This document shows positions 19,864-29,582 of a DNA stretch of 64,000 bases, one piece after another; positions within the stretch are counted from its first letter, which is position 1, and every line of letters starts with the position of its first letter. Position numbers and translations under genes: made by a program. Source of the DNA: Aeromonas encheleia (lineage in GTDB: Bacteria; Pseudomonadota; Gammaproteobacteria; Enterobacterales; Aeromonadaceae). The stretch spans positions 695,001 through 759,000 of the forward strand of contig NZ_LR134376.1 in assembly GCF_900637545.1 (NCBI RefSeq), written 5' to 3'. The notes beneath the pieces are model-generated. The model was not told the origin of the DNA. It searched no databases and was given only the letters and a program-made list of their open reading frames with translations.

Positions 19864-20010
19864 GGGGGGTCCTTGCGAAATGGAATCCAGGGTAAGGCGA
19901 TCAACGATCGGCGGTCATCATGGCGTAAAGCGGGCGAGGGCTCAAGTCTGAAACGGCTTCGCCCAGCCTGCTTGACGACAGTATTCTATGGCAAGCAGGC
20001 AGGGGAGCCC

Positions 20011-20286
20011 TTACTTCAGGTAGGAGCGCAGCACCCTCACCACCTGATCCAGATCCTCAAGCCGCTCGGCCTGGGTGGCCTCTTCGGCCCCGAGATGTTC
20101 GCGCATGTGACCCTCCAGCACCTCCAGCATCAGGCCGTTGACGGCGCCACGGATGGCGGCTATCTGCTGCAAGATGGCGGCGCAGTCGGTCTCCTGCTCC
20201 AGGGCGCTCTCCAGCGCACCTGTCTGACCCTTGATGCGGCGCACCCGCGCCAGCAGCTTCTTCTTGTTGTGTACCGTGTGTGACAT
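20011..20286 (-). CDS. RcnR/DmeR-type metal-sensing repressor
   Basis: A 91-residue all-helical DUF156 (CsoR/RcnR/FrmR) repressor. The RcnR metal ligands His3, Cys35, His60 and His64 are all present (MSHT, DCAAILQQ, EGHMREH), which points to cobalt/nickel rather than copper or formaldehyde sensing. The ATG at 20286 makes His3 available; the longer reading frame would bury it. It is divergent from a CDF exporter with a G-tract dyad operator between them, the arrangement of dmeR-dmeF. Metal binding should relieve repression of the exporter. Confidence 0.88.
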   Translation of the reverse strand: MSHTVHNKKKLLARVRRIKGQTGALESALEQETDCAAILQQIAAIRGAVNGLMLEVLEGHMREHLGAEEATQAERLEDLDQVVRVLRSYLK

Positions 20287-20310
20287 GCAGGATCCTCTCA
20301 CGCGATAAAA

Positions 20311-20330
20311 CTATACTGGGGTATAGTATA
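20311..20330. promoter_or_regulatory. RcnR-type operator between repressor and exporter
   Basis: CTATACTGGGGTATAGTATA contains a G-tract flanked by A/T inverted arms (CTATAC and GTATAG), the layout of CsoR/RcnR/FrmR operators. It sits 24 nt from the repressor start and about 28 nt before the exporter start, so one site could control both genes. Confidence 0.65.
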
Positions 20331-20357
20331 TTGTATTGTCGCCCTCAGGAGAAATTC

Positions 20358-21290
20358 ATGTCATCCGTCGCTAGCTTCCACTGCCATCAACCCGTCGTGC
20401 ACGAAGGGAATCCGCTGGCCGAACAGAAGACCCGCTGGGCCGTGCTGCTCACCCTCATCATGATGGTGGCGGAGATCGCGGGTGGCTGGGTGTTCAACTC
20501 CATGGCGCTGCTGGCGGATGGCTGGCACATGAGCTCCCACGCGCTGGCGCTCGGTCTCTCGGTGCTGGCCTATCGCGCCGCCCGCCACTTCGCCCGGGAT
20601 CACAGATTCAGCTTCGGCACCTGGAAGATAGAGGTGCTTGGCGGCTTCACCAGCGCCCTGCTGCTGGTGGGGGTGGCCGGCCTGATGCTGTTCGAGTCGG
20701 TCACCCGGCTGCTGGATCCCAGCCCGATCCACTATCAGCAGGCGATCGGTATCGCCCTGCTCGGCCTGCTGGTGAACCTGGCCTGTGCCTGGCTGCTCAA
20801 GGATGATCATCACCACGATCATCACGGTCACCAGCACGATCACCATGATCACGACCACGGCCATGCTCATCATGATCTGAATCTGCGGGCCGCCTATCTC
20901 CATGTGCTGGCCGATGCGGCCACGTCGGTACTGGCCATCTTCGCCCTGGTGGGCGGCATGCTGTGGGGCGCCGACTGGCTGGATCCCCTGATGGGGATAG
21001 TGGGCGCGGTGCTGGTGGCCCTGTGGGCCAAGGGCCTGCTGCGCGACACCGGTCGCGTGCTGCTGGATGCCGAGATGGATACCCCCCTGGTGGCGGAGAT
21101 CCGCGAGGTGATCGCCGAGGGGCCGGCGGCGGAGATCCGCGATCTGCACGTCTGGCGGGTGGGGCAGCAGCAGTATGCCTGCGTGCTGTCGCTGCGGATG
21201 GCACAGCCGGTGCCGCCGCAGCAGATCCGCGAGCGGCTCGCCATCCACGAGGAGCTGGTCCATGTGACCATAGAGATAGCTCAGGGCTGA
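20358..21290 (+). CDS. dmeF: CDF-family Co/Ni efflux transporter (DmeF-like)
   Basis: A cation diffusion facilitator of 310 residues with about six membrane segments. A histidine/aspartate-rich cytoplasmic loop lies at residues 149-173. The second helix carries LLADGWHMSSHALALG and the fifth HVLADAATSVLAI, the paired metal-site motifs of the DmeF branch. A C-terminal cytoplasmic domain includes IRDLHVWRVGQQQYAC. AGGAG precedes the ATG. It exports divalent metal in exchange for protons; the neighbouring RcnR-type repressor supports cobalt/nickel. Confidence 0.9.
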   Translation: MSSVASFHCHQPVVHEGNPLAEQKTRWAVLLTLIMMVAEIAGGWVFNSMALLADGWHMSSHALALGLSVLAYRAARHFARDHRFSFGTWKIEVLGGFTSALLLVGVAGLMLFESVTRLLDPSPIHYQQAIGIALLGLLVNLACAWLLKDDHHHDHHGHQHDHHDHDHGHAHHDLNLRAAYLHVLADAATSVLAIFALVGGMLWGADWLDPLMGIVGAVLVALWAKGLLRDTGRVLLDAEMDTPLVAEIREVIAEGPAAEIRDLHVWRVGQQQYACVLSLRMAQPVPPQQIRERLAIHEELVHVTIEIAQG

Positions 21291-21310
21291 GGCGCGGCCG
21301 CCGCACCGGC

Positions 21311-21721
21311 TCAGTGAGGCTGGCTGGTGGCTGCCGAGGACTTATCCTTCCAGATGGAGCCGATCAGCAGCTTGAGCAGCAGCCCGGGCGGGTTGTCCAG
21401 CAGGCGGCCCGACTCCAGCAGCAGATGGCCGTCGGCCCTGAATCCCAGGCTGGCATGGAGCTGCTCCTCCTCATCGACGATCTGGATGATGCCGTGCAGG
21501 ATGCCGTGTTCCCCCGGCTGGCAATGGAGCCGCAGCTCGCGCGGCTCCCCCAGCAGGGTGAAGGCCCGGATCCGCGGCGGTGTCTCCTCGTAGTCGGGCC
21601 ACTTTAAGAAGCGGTACTGCTCGGCGAGCGCCCCGGCCTGCTGGCAAAACTGATCGAACAGCTGACTGATGGCCTGATACTCCTCATCCAGTCGCCTCGC
21701 TTGCTCATCGATTCGCGTCAT
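21311..21721 (-). CDS. Hypothetical protein
   Basis: A 136-residue acidic soluble protein that I do not recognise. It begins with a helical, Gln/Glu-rich segment (MTRIDEQARRLDEEYQAISQLFDQFCQQ) and continues with an apparent beta-rich domain including LRLHCQPGEHGILHGIIQIVDEEEQ. No signal peptide or membrane helix is seen. GAGGG lies 8 nt before the chosen ATG; two slightly longer starts (21727, 21730) exist. A 22-codon frame with GGGAGA upstream (21705-21773) overlaps this start. It is convergent with dmeF, separated by 20 bp. Confidence 0.65.
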   Translation of the reverse strand: MTRIDEQARRLDEEYQAISQLFDQFCQQAGALAEQYRFLKWPDYEETPPRIRAFTLLGEPRELRLHCQPGEHGILHGIIQIVDEEEQLHASLGFRADGHLLLESGRLLDNPPGLLLKLLIGSIWKDKSSAATSQPH

Positions 21722-21983
21722 CTGCATCACCCTCGGTATCCAGTTGATCGGAAATTGGTTTTTCCTGCGTCATGGGGTTCTCCCAAGTGATGGGGTGAAT
21801 ATCGCCCCAAGTCTGTGAGCTCGCTCCAATTTTCGTTATGAAAACGTTATCTTGTTGAAACTGGTTGGTTTTTTTTGCCTGCCTGCTCACATTTACAACA
21901 ATCCCCGCTGACTAATATGACACCGCTCGGCTGCGACCGGGTACTCGAATATCGAGACTAACTACAGCGGGAATTATAAAAAA

Positions 21984-24900
21984 ATGGATATGAAAAAGAC
22001 CAAGGTGGCGCTGGTAACAGCCTCACTGCTCGCGCTTTTGTCTGGCTGTAATGACAACGGCTCCTCGCCCTCCACTCCACCCTCCCAGGATGGGCCCGTC
22101 GCCCGCCTCCCCAATGTACAGCCTCCGGCCGAGCAGCTGGTGGCCGGGCCCGATCAGGCGGTGATCGCCCTGGTTGACACCCAGACCGGCGCGGCGCGCG
22201 GCATCGAAGGGCCCTTCGCCGGCCACAGCCTGCACCTGTGGAACAACGATGCCTGTAATGCCACCGCCGACAGCGGCCTGAACGCGAGCTGGGATGACGC
22301 CAGCAAGACACCGGCGGCGGTGGACGGCTTCGGTCCCAGCTGGGTGGTGCCGCTCGCCAAGATGGAAGGCTGCATCAACTTCATCGCCCGCAACGGCGAT
22401 ATGGCGAACCTGACCGGCGCCGACATGAAGGTGATCTTCAGCGAGCACCCGGATCGCACCGTGGCCATAGTTGCGGGCAAGAGCGAGATCTTCGGCAGCC
22501 GTGCCGAGGCCTTCAGCGCCGCCTTCGGCGTGGCCGGGGCCAGCGCCCACCTGATCGATGGCAACACCCTGATCTGGCAAGGGGGCAAGGACAAACCCCA
22601 TGTGCGGCTCTACTACACAGAGTCCGGCACCATCAAGGCCAATGCGGAAGGGGTGTTCGACTTCCCCTACCTCAGCCTGACCCCGACCAGTCTCAGTGCC
22701 GAGCAGCAGGCCAAGTATCCGCACCTCAAGGATGCCGCCGCCTTCGCCCTTCCTGCCGGTAAGGATCTCAAGCCCCTGCTCAAGGGTGAGCTGGTAGCGA
22801 TCGGTACCGATGCCGAGGGCATACTGCAGGGGGCCACCCTGGTGCAGAGCGCCGGCGCCCTGGATGCAGTCTATGCCGAGGCCGCCACCAAGCTGAGCTA
22901 TGGCGCCATGGTTGAGGGTGGCAACGTCACCTTCCGGCTGTGGGCGCCGACCGCCAAGTCGGTCAAGCTGGCGCTGTTCGATGAGCAGCATCAGTCCCTC
23001 GGCGAGCGTGCCATGACACAAGACGAGGCCAGCGGCAGCTGGAGCCTGCAGGGCGGCGCGGATCTGGTGGGCAAGTACTACCGCTACGCCATCGAGGTCT
23101 ATCACCCCCTCAGCCGCAAGCTGGAATCCTACCAGGTGACCGACCCCTATTCCCTGAGCCTCGCCATGAACTCCGAGTTCAGCCAGGTGGTGGACCTGGA
23201 CGATCCGGCCCTCAAGCCGGCGGGCTGGGACAGCCTGAAGGCGCCCCACAGCCAGCAGAACCCGGCCGACATCACCATCTACGAGGCCCATGTCCGGGAT
23301 CTGACCGGCAACGATGAGAGCACCTTGCCTGCGCACCGCGGCAAGTTCCTGGGGCTGACCGACGGCGACAGCAAGCCGGTCACCCACCTGAAGGCCCTGG
23401 CCAAGAGCGGCGTCAGCCACCTGCACCTGCTGCCGGTGTTCGACATCGCCACCATCAACGAAGATCCGGCCAAGGTCGCCAACATCGGCGACGACTTCAG
23501 CAAGCTGTGCGAGGTGAATGCCGAGGTCAAGAACTCCAAGTTCGCCAGCCACTGTGGCGGCGGCCAGACCATAGAATCGGTGCTGACCGAGCTGCAGAGC
23601 GTAGACAGCAAGGAGAACCCCGTGGTGCAGGAGCTGTATGGCTATCTGCGCGGGGTGGACTCCTTCAACTGGGGTTATGACCCCTATCACTACACCGCCC
23701 CGGAAGGCTCCTACGCCACCAATGCGGAGGGGACGACCCGGATCAAGGAGTTCCGCGAGATGGTGCAGGCCATCAAGCAGAACATCGGCATGAACGTGGT
23801 GATGGACGTGGTCTACAACCACACCAACGAGGCCGGGCTCGGCGCCAAGTCGGTGCTCGACAAGATAGTGCCCTGGTACTACCAGCGCCTGAACCCGGAG
23901 ACCGGCTCGGTCGAGAACTCCACCTGCTGCTCCAACACGGCGCCGGAACACGCCATGTTCGCCAAGCTCGTCGACGACTCCCTGGTGACCTGGGCGCGGG
24001 ACTACAAGATCGATGCCTTCCGCTTCGATCTGATGGGTCACCATCCCAAGGATCAGATAGTGCAGGCGCTGGCCGAGGTGAAGAAGGTCAACCCCGAGAT
24101 GTATTTCTACGGCGAGGGCTGGAACTTCGGCGAGGTGCAGGATGACAAGCGCTTCGTGCAGGCCACCCAGAAACACCTTGGCGGCACCGGCATCGGCTCC
24201 TTCTCCGACCGGCTGCGGGATGCGGTCCGTGGCGGCAGCCCGTTTGACGGCGGCGACCTCATTCGCAAGACCCAGGGCTTCGGCAACGGCGCCTTCGTGG
24301 ATCCGAACGAGGTGGACGGCGTCGATCTGGCGACCGCGCTGCACCAGTCCGATCTGGTGCGCCTCGGCATGGCCGGCAACCTCAAGGAGTTCGTGCTGAC
24401 CGACAAGGACGGCATGCCGAAGAAGGGGGCGGACATCGACTACAACGGTCAGCCCGCCGGTTATGCCCAGGATCCGACCGAGATCCAGAACTATGTCTCC
24501 AAGCACGACAACCAGACCCTGTTCGACAACCTGGTCTACAAGGCGCCGGCAGGGGCCGATCTGGTGCGGATGCAGGGGGTGTCGCTCGCGACTGCCATGC
24601 TGGGGCAGGGCATTCCCTTCACCCATGCCGGCAGTGAACTGCTGCGCTCCAAGTCCATGGAGCGGGACAGCTACGACTCCGGTGACTGGTACAACCGGGT
24701 CGATTACACCCAGGCCGACAACAACTTCGACAAGGGTTTGCCGCGCAAGGACAAGGATGGTGACAACTATCCGCTGATCGAGCAGGTGCTCGGCCAGCAC
24801 GTCAAGCCGAGCGGGGCTGACATGGAGCGCATGCTGGGCTTCTATCAGGAGCTGGCCGAGCTGCGTCAATCCTCCCGTCTGCTGCGTCTTGGCAGCGGTG

Positions 24901-26018
24901 CCGAGGTGATCAAGCGGGTCGACTTCCGCAACACCGGGCCGGATCAGATCCCGGGCCTCATAGTGATGTCGGTGGATGACGGCGCGAGCGCCGGGGCGGA
25001 TCTGGACCCGGCCATCGATGGCCTGGTGGTGATGATCAACGCCACCAACGCCAGCCAGAGTATCGGCGACTTCCGTGACGGCAAGGATCAACCTGTCGAT
25101 CTCTCCGGCATGGTGTTGAGCAGCGCTCATCACGCTGGTAGCAGCATCGCCAGTGGCGCTGCGTTCGACAACGGCCAGCTGACGCTGGGGGCCTGGTCGG
25201 CCGCCGTGTTCGTCAAGCCACAGGCCGGTGCCCAGGGTACGGGCCTGCCGGTGGGCAAGAAGACGGACCTGAGCACGGTGCCACCCTTCGGTGATACCGA
25301 GGTCTTCGTGCGCGGTTTCCTGAACCAGTGGGATCCGGTCAACAAGATGAACTTCGGTGGCAACTTCAGCTACGAGTTCACCACCGAAGTGACGGCGGAT
25401 CAGCTGGGGATGACTCAGGTGAAGATCGCCGGTAGCGACTGGGGTGGACCGATCAACTACGGCAAGTGCAGCGATACCGACCAGTTGGCGACGGGCCAGA
25501 TCAGCGGGCTCTGTGCCAACGGTGGGGATCTGCCGTTCAATGCAGACAAGGCCGGCACCTACAAGTTCGTGTTTACCGCCATGAACAAGGACAAGCCCAG
25601 CCTGAGCGTCAGCTTCACCGAGCCGGTGCAGAGTTGCAAGGTGCTGGATACCGTAGCGGGCAATCCGCTCGGCTACAACCTGTTCGTCAAGGGTGAGCTG
25701 TCCGGCTGGAACGCCCAGCCCCAGTACCAGTTGAGCTACAAGGGGATGGACGGCGCACTCGCCATCTATCAGACCGCGTTCAGCTATGCGGGCACCACTG
25801 AGTTCAAGGTTGCCAACGAAGACTGGAGCAAGGAGTACCTGCTCAATGGTGGCGGTGCCGTCCAGCCCGAAACGGGTTACCCCTTCGCCTTCTCCGAGCC
25901 GGGGAGCTCCAACAACAGCATCACCCTGCCGCAAGGCCTGTGGAGCGTGCTGGTGAAGGTTGACCCGGCAGGGGTCAGCGCCGGTACCGTGGTCATTCAG
26001 GAGTGCAGCGCCAAGTAA
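21984..26018 (+). CDS. pulA: Pullulanase-type alpha-1,6-glucosidase lipoprotein
   Basis: A very large GH13 debranching enzyme (1344 residues) that hydrolyses alpha-1,6 bonds in pullulan, glycogen and starch. The signal peptide ends in the lipobox LLSGC (Cys22 or Cys20 by start), so it is probably anchored to the outer membrane. An N-terminal starch-binding region and a CBM48-like domain ([16 protein letters not shown] near 315) precede the catalytic barrel: [11 protein letters not shown], nucleophile in [12 protein letters not shown], acid in [12 protein letters not shown], and [11 protein letters not shown]. Two similar extra modules near the C-terminus (about 1100-1220 and 1225-1344, FVRGFLNQW and FVKGELSGW) may bind glycans. 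The ATG at 21984 or 21990 may be used. Confidence 0.94.
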   Translation: MDMKKTKVALVTASLLALLSGCNDNGSSPSTPPSQDGPVARLPNVQPPAEQLVAGPDQAVIALVDTQTGAARGIEGPFAGHSLHLWNNDACNATADSGLNASWDDASKTPAAVDGFGPSWVVPLAKMEGCINFIARNGDMANLTGADMKVIFSEHPDRTVAIVAGKSEIFGSRAEAFSAAFGVAGASAHLIDGNTLIWQGGKDKPHVRLYYTESGTIKANAEGVFDFPYLSLTPTSLSAEQQAKYPHLKDAAAFALPAGKDLKPLLKGELVAIGTDAEGILQGATLVQSAGALDAVYAEAATKLSYGAMVEGGNVTFRLWAPTAKSVKLALFDEQHQSLGERAMTQDEASGSWSLQGGADLVGKYYRYAIEVYHPLSRKLESYQVTDPYSLSLAMNSEFSQVVDLDDPALKPAGWDSLKAPHSQQNPADITIYEAHVRDLTGNDESTLPAHRGKFLGLTDGDSKPVTHLKALAKSGVSHLHLLPVFDIATINEDPAKVANIGDDFSKLCEVNAEVKNSKFASHCGGGQTIESVLTELQSVDSKENPVVQELYGYLRGVDSFNWGYDPYHYTAPEGSYATNAEGTTRIKEFREMVQAIKQNIGMNVVMDVVYNHTNEAGLGAKSVLDKIVPWYYQRLNPETGSVENSTCCSNTAPEHAMFAKLVDDSLVTWARDYKIDAFRFDLMGHHPKDQIVQALAEVKKVNPEMYFYGEGWNFGEVQDDKRFVQATQKHLGGTGIGSFSDRLRDAVRGGSPFDGGDLIRKTQGFGNGAFVDPNEVDGVDLATALHQSDLVRLGMAGNLKEFVLTDKDGMPKKGADIDYNGQPAGYAQDPTEIQNYVSKHDNQTLFDNLVYKAPAGADLVRMQGVSLATAMLGQGIPFTHAGSELLRSKSMERDSYDSGDWYNRVDYTQADNNFDKGLPRKDKDGDNYPLIEQVLGQHVKPSGADMERMLGFYQELAELRQSSRLLRLGSGAEVIKRVDFRNTGPDQIPGLIVMSVDDGASAGADLDPAIDGLVVMINATNASQSIGDFRDGKDQPVDLSGMVLSSAHHAGSSIASGAAFDNGQLTLGAWSAAVFVKPQAGAQGTGLPVGKKTDLSTVPPFGDTEVFVRGFLNQWDPVNKMNFGGNFSYEFTTEVTADQLGMTQVKIAGSDWGGPINYGKCSDTDQLATGQISGLCANGGDLPFNADKAGTYKFVFTAMNKDKPSLSVSFTEPVQSCKVLDTVAGNPLGYNLFVKGELSGWNAQPQYQLSYKGMDGALAIYQTAFSYAGTTEFKVANEDWSKEYLLNGGGAVQPETGYPFAFSEPGSSNNSITLPQGLWSVLVKVDPAGVSAGTVVIQECSAK

Positions 26019-26105
26019 GGAGACCCATCGAGCTCTGGGCTGGCTCGGCAGCCCAGGGTTGAATTCCACCTCGCCAAGGGTGGGATAAGCCGAGAGACTA
26101 AGCAC

Positions 26106-26141
26106 AAAGCGCGACTGCCAGAGGGCAGCCGCGCTTTTTCT
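26106..26141 (+). terminator. pulA terminator
   Basis: AAAGCGCGACTGCC-AGAG-GGCAGCCGCGCTTTTT forms a long stem with one mismatch and a T-tract about 90 nt after pulA. Confidence 0.88.
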
Positions 26142-26236
26142 TTGCAGGTTCTGCTTCGCTGGTGCCAGGGGGAGGGGGAAAGAGAAAAGCCGTCACCCCG
26201 GGGTGACGGCTTTTGGTGTGTGGCCGGAGCCGAGGA

Positions 26237-28735
26237 TCAGCGCTTGCGCAGCAGCCGCAGGGCGTTGGCGGTGACCAGGGCGGTGGCGCCGGTATCGGCC
26301 AGCACCGCTATCCAGAGCCCGGTGATGCCGAGCAGGCTGGTGACCAGGAAGATGGCCTTGAGCCCCAGCGCCAGCGCTATGTTCTGGTGGATGTTGGCGA
26401 GCGCCGAGCGCGACAGCCGGATCATGGCGGCGAGGCCACCGAGCTGGTTGTGGGTCAGGGCCGCATCGGCGGTCTCCAGCGCCACGTCGGTGCCGCCGCC
26501 CATGGCGATGCCTATGCTGGCCCGCTTCATGGCGGGGGCGTCGTTGATGCCATCCCCTATCATGGCCACCTTGCGGTGCTCGGCCAGCTTGGCGATCTCC
26601 TCCACCTTGCCCTCCGGCAGCAGGCTGGCGCGCCAGCCCATGCCGAGCTCGGTGGCAATGGCCTCGGCGGCGCGGGGGTTGTCCCCGGTCAGCATGATGC
26701 TCTGCAGCCCCAGCGCCCTCAGCTCCTGCAGCGCCGCGGCGGCGTCTGGCCGGATCTGGTCGCGCAGCGCCAACAGAGCGACCGGTGTGGTGAGAGCAGT
26801 TCCCTCTCCCTCTGGGAGAGGGTGGGGTGAGGGTGCCTGACAGAGCACCACCACCGTCTTGCCCTGTGCCTCCAGGCGGCTGACTTGCTGGTTGATGGCC
26901 TCATCTAGGCTCGGGATCCGGCTCGGGGCCAGCAGTTGCCAGAGGGCGCCGTCGATGAGTCCCTCCACCCCCATGCCCGGCAGGGCACGCAGTTCGCTTG
27001 CCGCGGCCAGGGTCAGCCCCTGCTCGCTGGCGGCGGCCACCACGGCCTTGGCCAGCGGGTGATGGGAGCCCTGCTCGATGGCGGCGGCCAGCGCCAGCAG
27101 CTCGGCCTCTGGTCGGCCATCCAGGCTTATCAGCTCGGTCAGCTGCGGCTTGCCCAGGGTCAGGGTGCCGGTCTTGTCGAAGGCGACCGTGTCCACGTGG
27201 GCCAGCCGCTCCAGTGCCGCGCCCCCCTTGATCAGGGCCCCTTGCCGGGTCGCCGCCGCCAGGGCGGAGGTCACCGCCGCCGGAGTGGAGATCACCAGGG
27301 CGCAGGGGCAGCCGATGAGCAGCAGCGCCAGCCCGCGGTAGATCCACTCGTCCCAGCTCTGGCCGAAGGCGAGCGGCGGCACTATCACCACCAGCAGGGC
27401 GACCAGCATCATGGCCGGGGTGTACCAGCGGCTGAAGCGGTCGATGAAGCGCTCTATGGGCGCGCGCTGGGTCTCGGCCTCCTCGATCAGGTGCAGTATG
27501 CGGTCGATGGCGTTGTTGCCGGGCTCGGAGACCACCTCCAGGCGCAGCACCCGATCCGCCGCCAGGCTGCCGGCGGGCACCTTGTCGCCCTGACGGCGCT
27601 CCACCGGGATGGATTCACCGGTCAGGGCGCTCTCATCAAAGGCCCCGAGGGCGTCCAGCAGGCGGGCATCCGCCGGCAGGCGGGCGCCGGGGGCTATCTC
27701 TATGATGTCGCCGGGGCGCAGCTCGTCGGCCGCGACCTCCTCCCGTTCCTCACCCTGTGTCGTGGTGCGAATGCGCAGCGCCTTGTCGGGCACCAGCGCC
27801 ATCAGGGCGGTGACGCCGGCGCGGGCGCGGCCGGCGGCATAGGCCTCCAGGTGCTCCCCCAGCATGAACAGCAGCAGCACCATGGCCGCCTCGGCGGTCT
27901 CGCCGAGGAAGAGGGCGCCGAGCGCCGCCACCGTCATCAGGGTCTCGATGGCGAAGGGGGAGCCGCTTCTGGTCAGGGCCCAGGCCTTGCGGGCGACGGG
28001 CCAGAGTCCCCACAGGGTCGCCAGGATAAACAGCGGCTGGCCGATCTGGGCCGGCAGCAGGGCGGCCACCAGCATCAGGGCGGCCAGGGAGAGGGGTTGC
28101 CCATATTTGCCAAATAAGTTGCCGAGCAGGCTCATCACCGGGCTGCGGTGGGTTTCGGCCGTCTTGCCCCGGGTCTCGCCCTTGAGCCGGAAGCCTGCGG
28201 CCAGCACGGCGGCTGTGACGGGATCGGGGGAGAGCTCGGGGGCGAGATCCACCACCAGCTTCTCGGTGGCAAACAGCACCCGTGCCTGCTGCACGCCAGG
28301 GACCCGGCTGACGGCGGTCTCTATCTTGCGGGCGCAGCTGGGGCAATCCATCCCCAGCACCTGCCAGCTGTGGCGGCGACTGTGCTGCTCCGGCGCGCCC
28401 AAGGGCTCGCTCGCCTCGGCCGCTTCGGCATGATGCTCATGCTCATGCTCATGCTCATGCTCATGGTCATGGTCGTGGGAGGGGGACGGGCTGCAGCAGC
28501 CCTGGCCGTGACAGCCTCCTCGGGGGGGCTCGTCATCCCCGGGCGATTCGTTCCCCCCCTTATCCTGATGATCATGGGGGGCCGGGCTGGCGCAGGCGCT
28601 GACCGGCGCGACCTGGTCGCAGCAGTGGCTGTCGTGCCGATGCTGGGCCTGGCCGGTGTCTGCCCTATTTACGGCCTTGTTGACGGCCTTGATGGGGGCT
28701 GCGGCGTGCTGATGATTACAGCAGGATTTGCTCAT
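26237..28735 (-). CDS. zntA: Zn/Cd/Pb-translocating P1B-type ATPase
   Basis: A heavy-metal-exporting ATPase of 832 residues. The long N-terminus is Cys/His-rich with a His-Asp/Glu run at 87-102, followed by a metal-binding domain with GMDCPSC (Cys131, Cys134). The membrane metal site is CPC in LLIGCPCALVIS, the phosphorylation motif is DKTGTLT, and the hinge motif is GDGINDAPA. CPC plus the single HMA domain suits the ZntA (Zn/Cd/Pb) group rather than copper ATPases. GAGGGATTCACC precedes the ATG. A REP-like palindrome is inserted in frame at about residues 632-646. A MerR-family dyad upstream indicates metal induction. Confidence 0.93.
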   Translation of the reverse strand: MSKSCCNHQHAAAPIKAVNKAVNRADTGQAQHRHDSHCCDQVAPVSACASPAPHDHQDKGGNESPGDDEPPRGGCHGQGCCSPSPSHDHDHEHEHEHEHEHHAEAAEASEPLGAPEQHSRRHSWQVLGMDCPSCARKIETAVSRVPGVQQARVLFATEKLVVDLAPELSPDPVTAAVLAAGFRLKGETRGKTAETHRSPVMSLLGNLFGKYGQPLSLAALMLVAALLPAQIGQPLFILATLWGLWPVARKAWALTRSGSPFAIETLMTVAALGALFLGETAEAAMVLLLFMLGEHLEAYAAGRARAGVTALMALVPDKALRIRTTTQGEEREEVAADELRPGDIIEIAPGARLPADARLLDALGAFDESALTGESIPVERRQGDKVPAGSLAADRVLRLEVVSEPGNNAIDRILHLIEEAETQRAPIERFIDRFSRWYTPAMMLVALLVVIVPPLAFGQSWDEWIYRGLALLLIGCPCALVISTPAAVTSALAAATRQGALIKGGAALERLAHVDTVAFDKTGTLTLGKPQLTELISLDGRPEAELLALAAAIEQGSHHPLAKAVVAAASEQGLTLAAASELRALPGMGVEGLIDGALWQLLAPSRIPSLDEAINQQVSRLEAQGKTVVVLCQAPSPHPLPEGEGTALTTPVALLALRDQIRPDAAAALQELRALGLQSIMLTGDNPRAAEAIATELGMGWRASLLPEGKVEEIAKLAEHRKVAMIGDGINDAPAMKRASIGIAMGGGTDVALETADAALTHNQLGGLAAMIRLSRSALANIHQNIALALGLKAIFLVTSLLGITGLWIAVLADTGATALVTANALRLLRKR
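26799..26840. repeat. REP-like palindrome inside zntA
   Basis: CCCTCTCCCTCTGGGAGAGGG followed by TGGGGTGAGGG is the palindromic dispersed repeat that often reads as SPHPLPEGEG in proteins. Here it adds about 15 in-frame residues between TVVVLCQ and VALLALRD of the ATPase. The repeat identity is from memory of similar sequences in other genomes. Confidence 0.75.
28435..28470. repeat. Hexanucleotide tandem repeat in zntA
   Basis: Five GCTCAT units and a sixth GGTCAT unit encode alternating Glu/Asp-His in the ATPase N-terminus. Gain or loss of a unit would keep frame and change the number of metal-binding histidines. Confidence 0.85.
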
Positions 28736-28797
28736 GGTGAATCCCTCTTGAGTGGATCCCGTCGGTGCGGGAGCGCTGAAAACTGAGGGGAGTGTAA

Positions 28798-28819
28798 ACC
28801 TTGGTGCTTAGTCCAAGGT
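28798..28819 (-). promoter_or_regulatory. MerR-family operator/promoter of zntA
   Basis: A perfect dyad ACCTTGG-N8-CCAAGGT lies in the spacer of a minus-strand promoter with TTGACC as -35 and TACACT as -10, 20 bp apart. Over-long spacers with a central dyad are the mark of MerR/ZntR/CadR/PbrR promoters. No MerR-type regulator gene lies in the window. Confidence 0.8.
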
Positions 28820-29015
28820 CAAGCCCTAATCTCCCCTCTTGTTCGGGAGGCGGTTTGTCAGTCAGGGGATGAGGATATATCCCGCTCTTATTGTGGTGAG
28901 GGTAAGTCGACTTGAGCCGAACGGGACATATCCCTCTTATTGGCGGGTGTTTGTCCCGTCCGGCTGGGCCTATACTGGGAGCCTGGATCCCCCTTAGATA
29001 ATTAGAGGACACAAC

Positions 29016-29516
29016 ATGAGCAATACCGTCACCCTGCAAGGCAACCCCGTCTCCGTTTCCGGTCACCTCCCCGTCGCCGGTGAGCAGGCCAAGGCCTTCT
29101 CCCTGGTTGCCAAGGATCTGTCCGATGTGACCCTGGCGGACTACGCCGGTCAGCGCAAGATCCTGAACATCTTCCCGAGCGTCGATACGCCGACCTGCGC
29201 CACCTCTGTGCGCAAGTTCAACGAGCAGGCCAGCGCCCTGAACAACGCCGTGGTGCTGTGCATCTCCGCCGATCTGCCGTTCGCCCAGTCCCGCTTCTGC
29301 GGCGCCGAAGGCCTGGACAAGGTCGTGAGCCTGTCCACCATGCGTGGCGTCTCCTTCCTGCAGGATTACGGCGTGGCCTTCTCCTCCGGTCCGCTGGTTG
29401 GCCTGGCCGCCCGTGCCATCGTCGTGCTGGATGAGCACAACAAGGTGCTGCACAGCGAGCTGGTAGCCGAAGTCGCCGACGAGCCGAACTACGCCGCCGC
29501 CCTGGCCGTGCTGTAA
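29016..29516 (+). CDS. tpx: Thiol peroxidase
   Basis: An atypical 2-Cys peroxiredoxin of 166 residues that reduces hydroperoxides with thioredoxin. The peroxidatic Cys61 lies in [14 protein letters not shown] and the resolving Cys95 in [10 protein letters not shown], the standard Tpx spacing. Length is typical. The ATG follows an A/G-rich leader (TTAGAGGACACAAC). It is monocistronic, with a -10-like TATACT about 40 nt upstream and a strong terminator. Codon choice is biased toward preferred codons, as for an abundant protein. Confidence 0.96.
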   Translation: MSNTVTLQGNPVSVSGHLPVAGEQAKAFSLVAKDLSDVTLADYAGQRKILNIFPSVDTPTCATSVRKFNEQASALNNAVVLCISADLPFAQSRFCGAEGLDKVVSLSTMRGVSFLQDYGVAFSSGPLVGLAARAIVVLDEHNKVLHSELVAEVADEPNYAAALAVL

Positions 29517-29539
29517 TCTCGTAAGCACCCTGATTGCCC

Positions 29540-29582
29540 GACGGCCTGCCCTGTTTCAACACAGGCGCAGGCCGTTTTTATT
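29540..29582 (+). terminator. tpx terminator
   Basis: ACGGCCTG and CAGGCCGT, with an inner CCTGT/ACAGG pairing, form a long hairpin followed by TTTTTATTT. Confidence 0.9.

Noticed and set aside
21705..21773. A 22-codon frame with a good ribosome binding site before the 21311-21721 gene
   Set aside because: It could be a leader peptide but is too short and unsupported. It is mentioned only in the neighbouring gene entry.
22023..26105. A 1360-codon open frame on the minus strand opposite pulA
   Set aside because: It mirrors the pullulanase gene, has no family-like residues, and arises from GC-rich codon usage. The plus-strand frame has clear catalytic motifs and a lipoprotein signal.
28865..28874. 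GGGGATGAGG, resembling a MalT box
   Set aside because: It lies between zntA and tpx, far from any maltose gene, and is single. MalT acts through several boxes.
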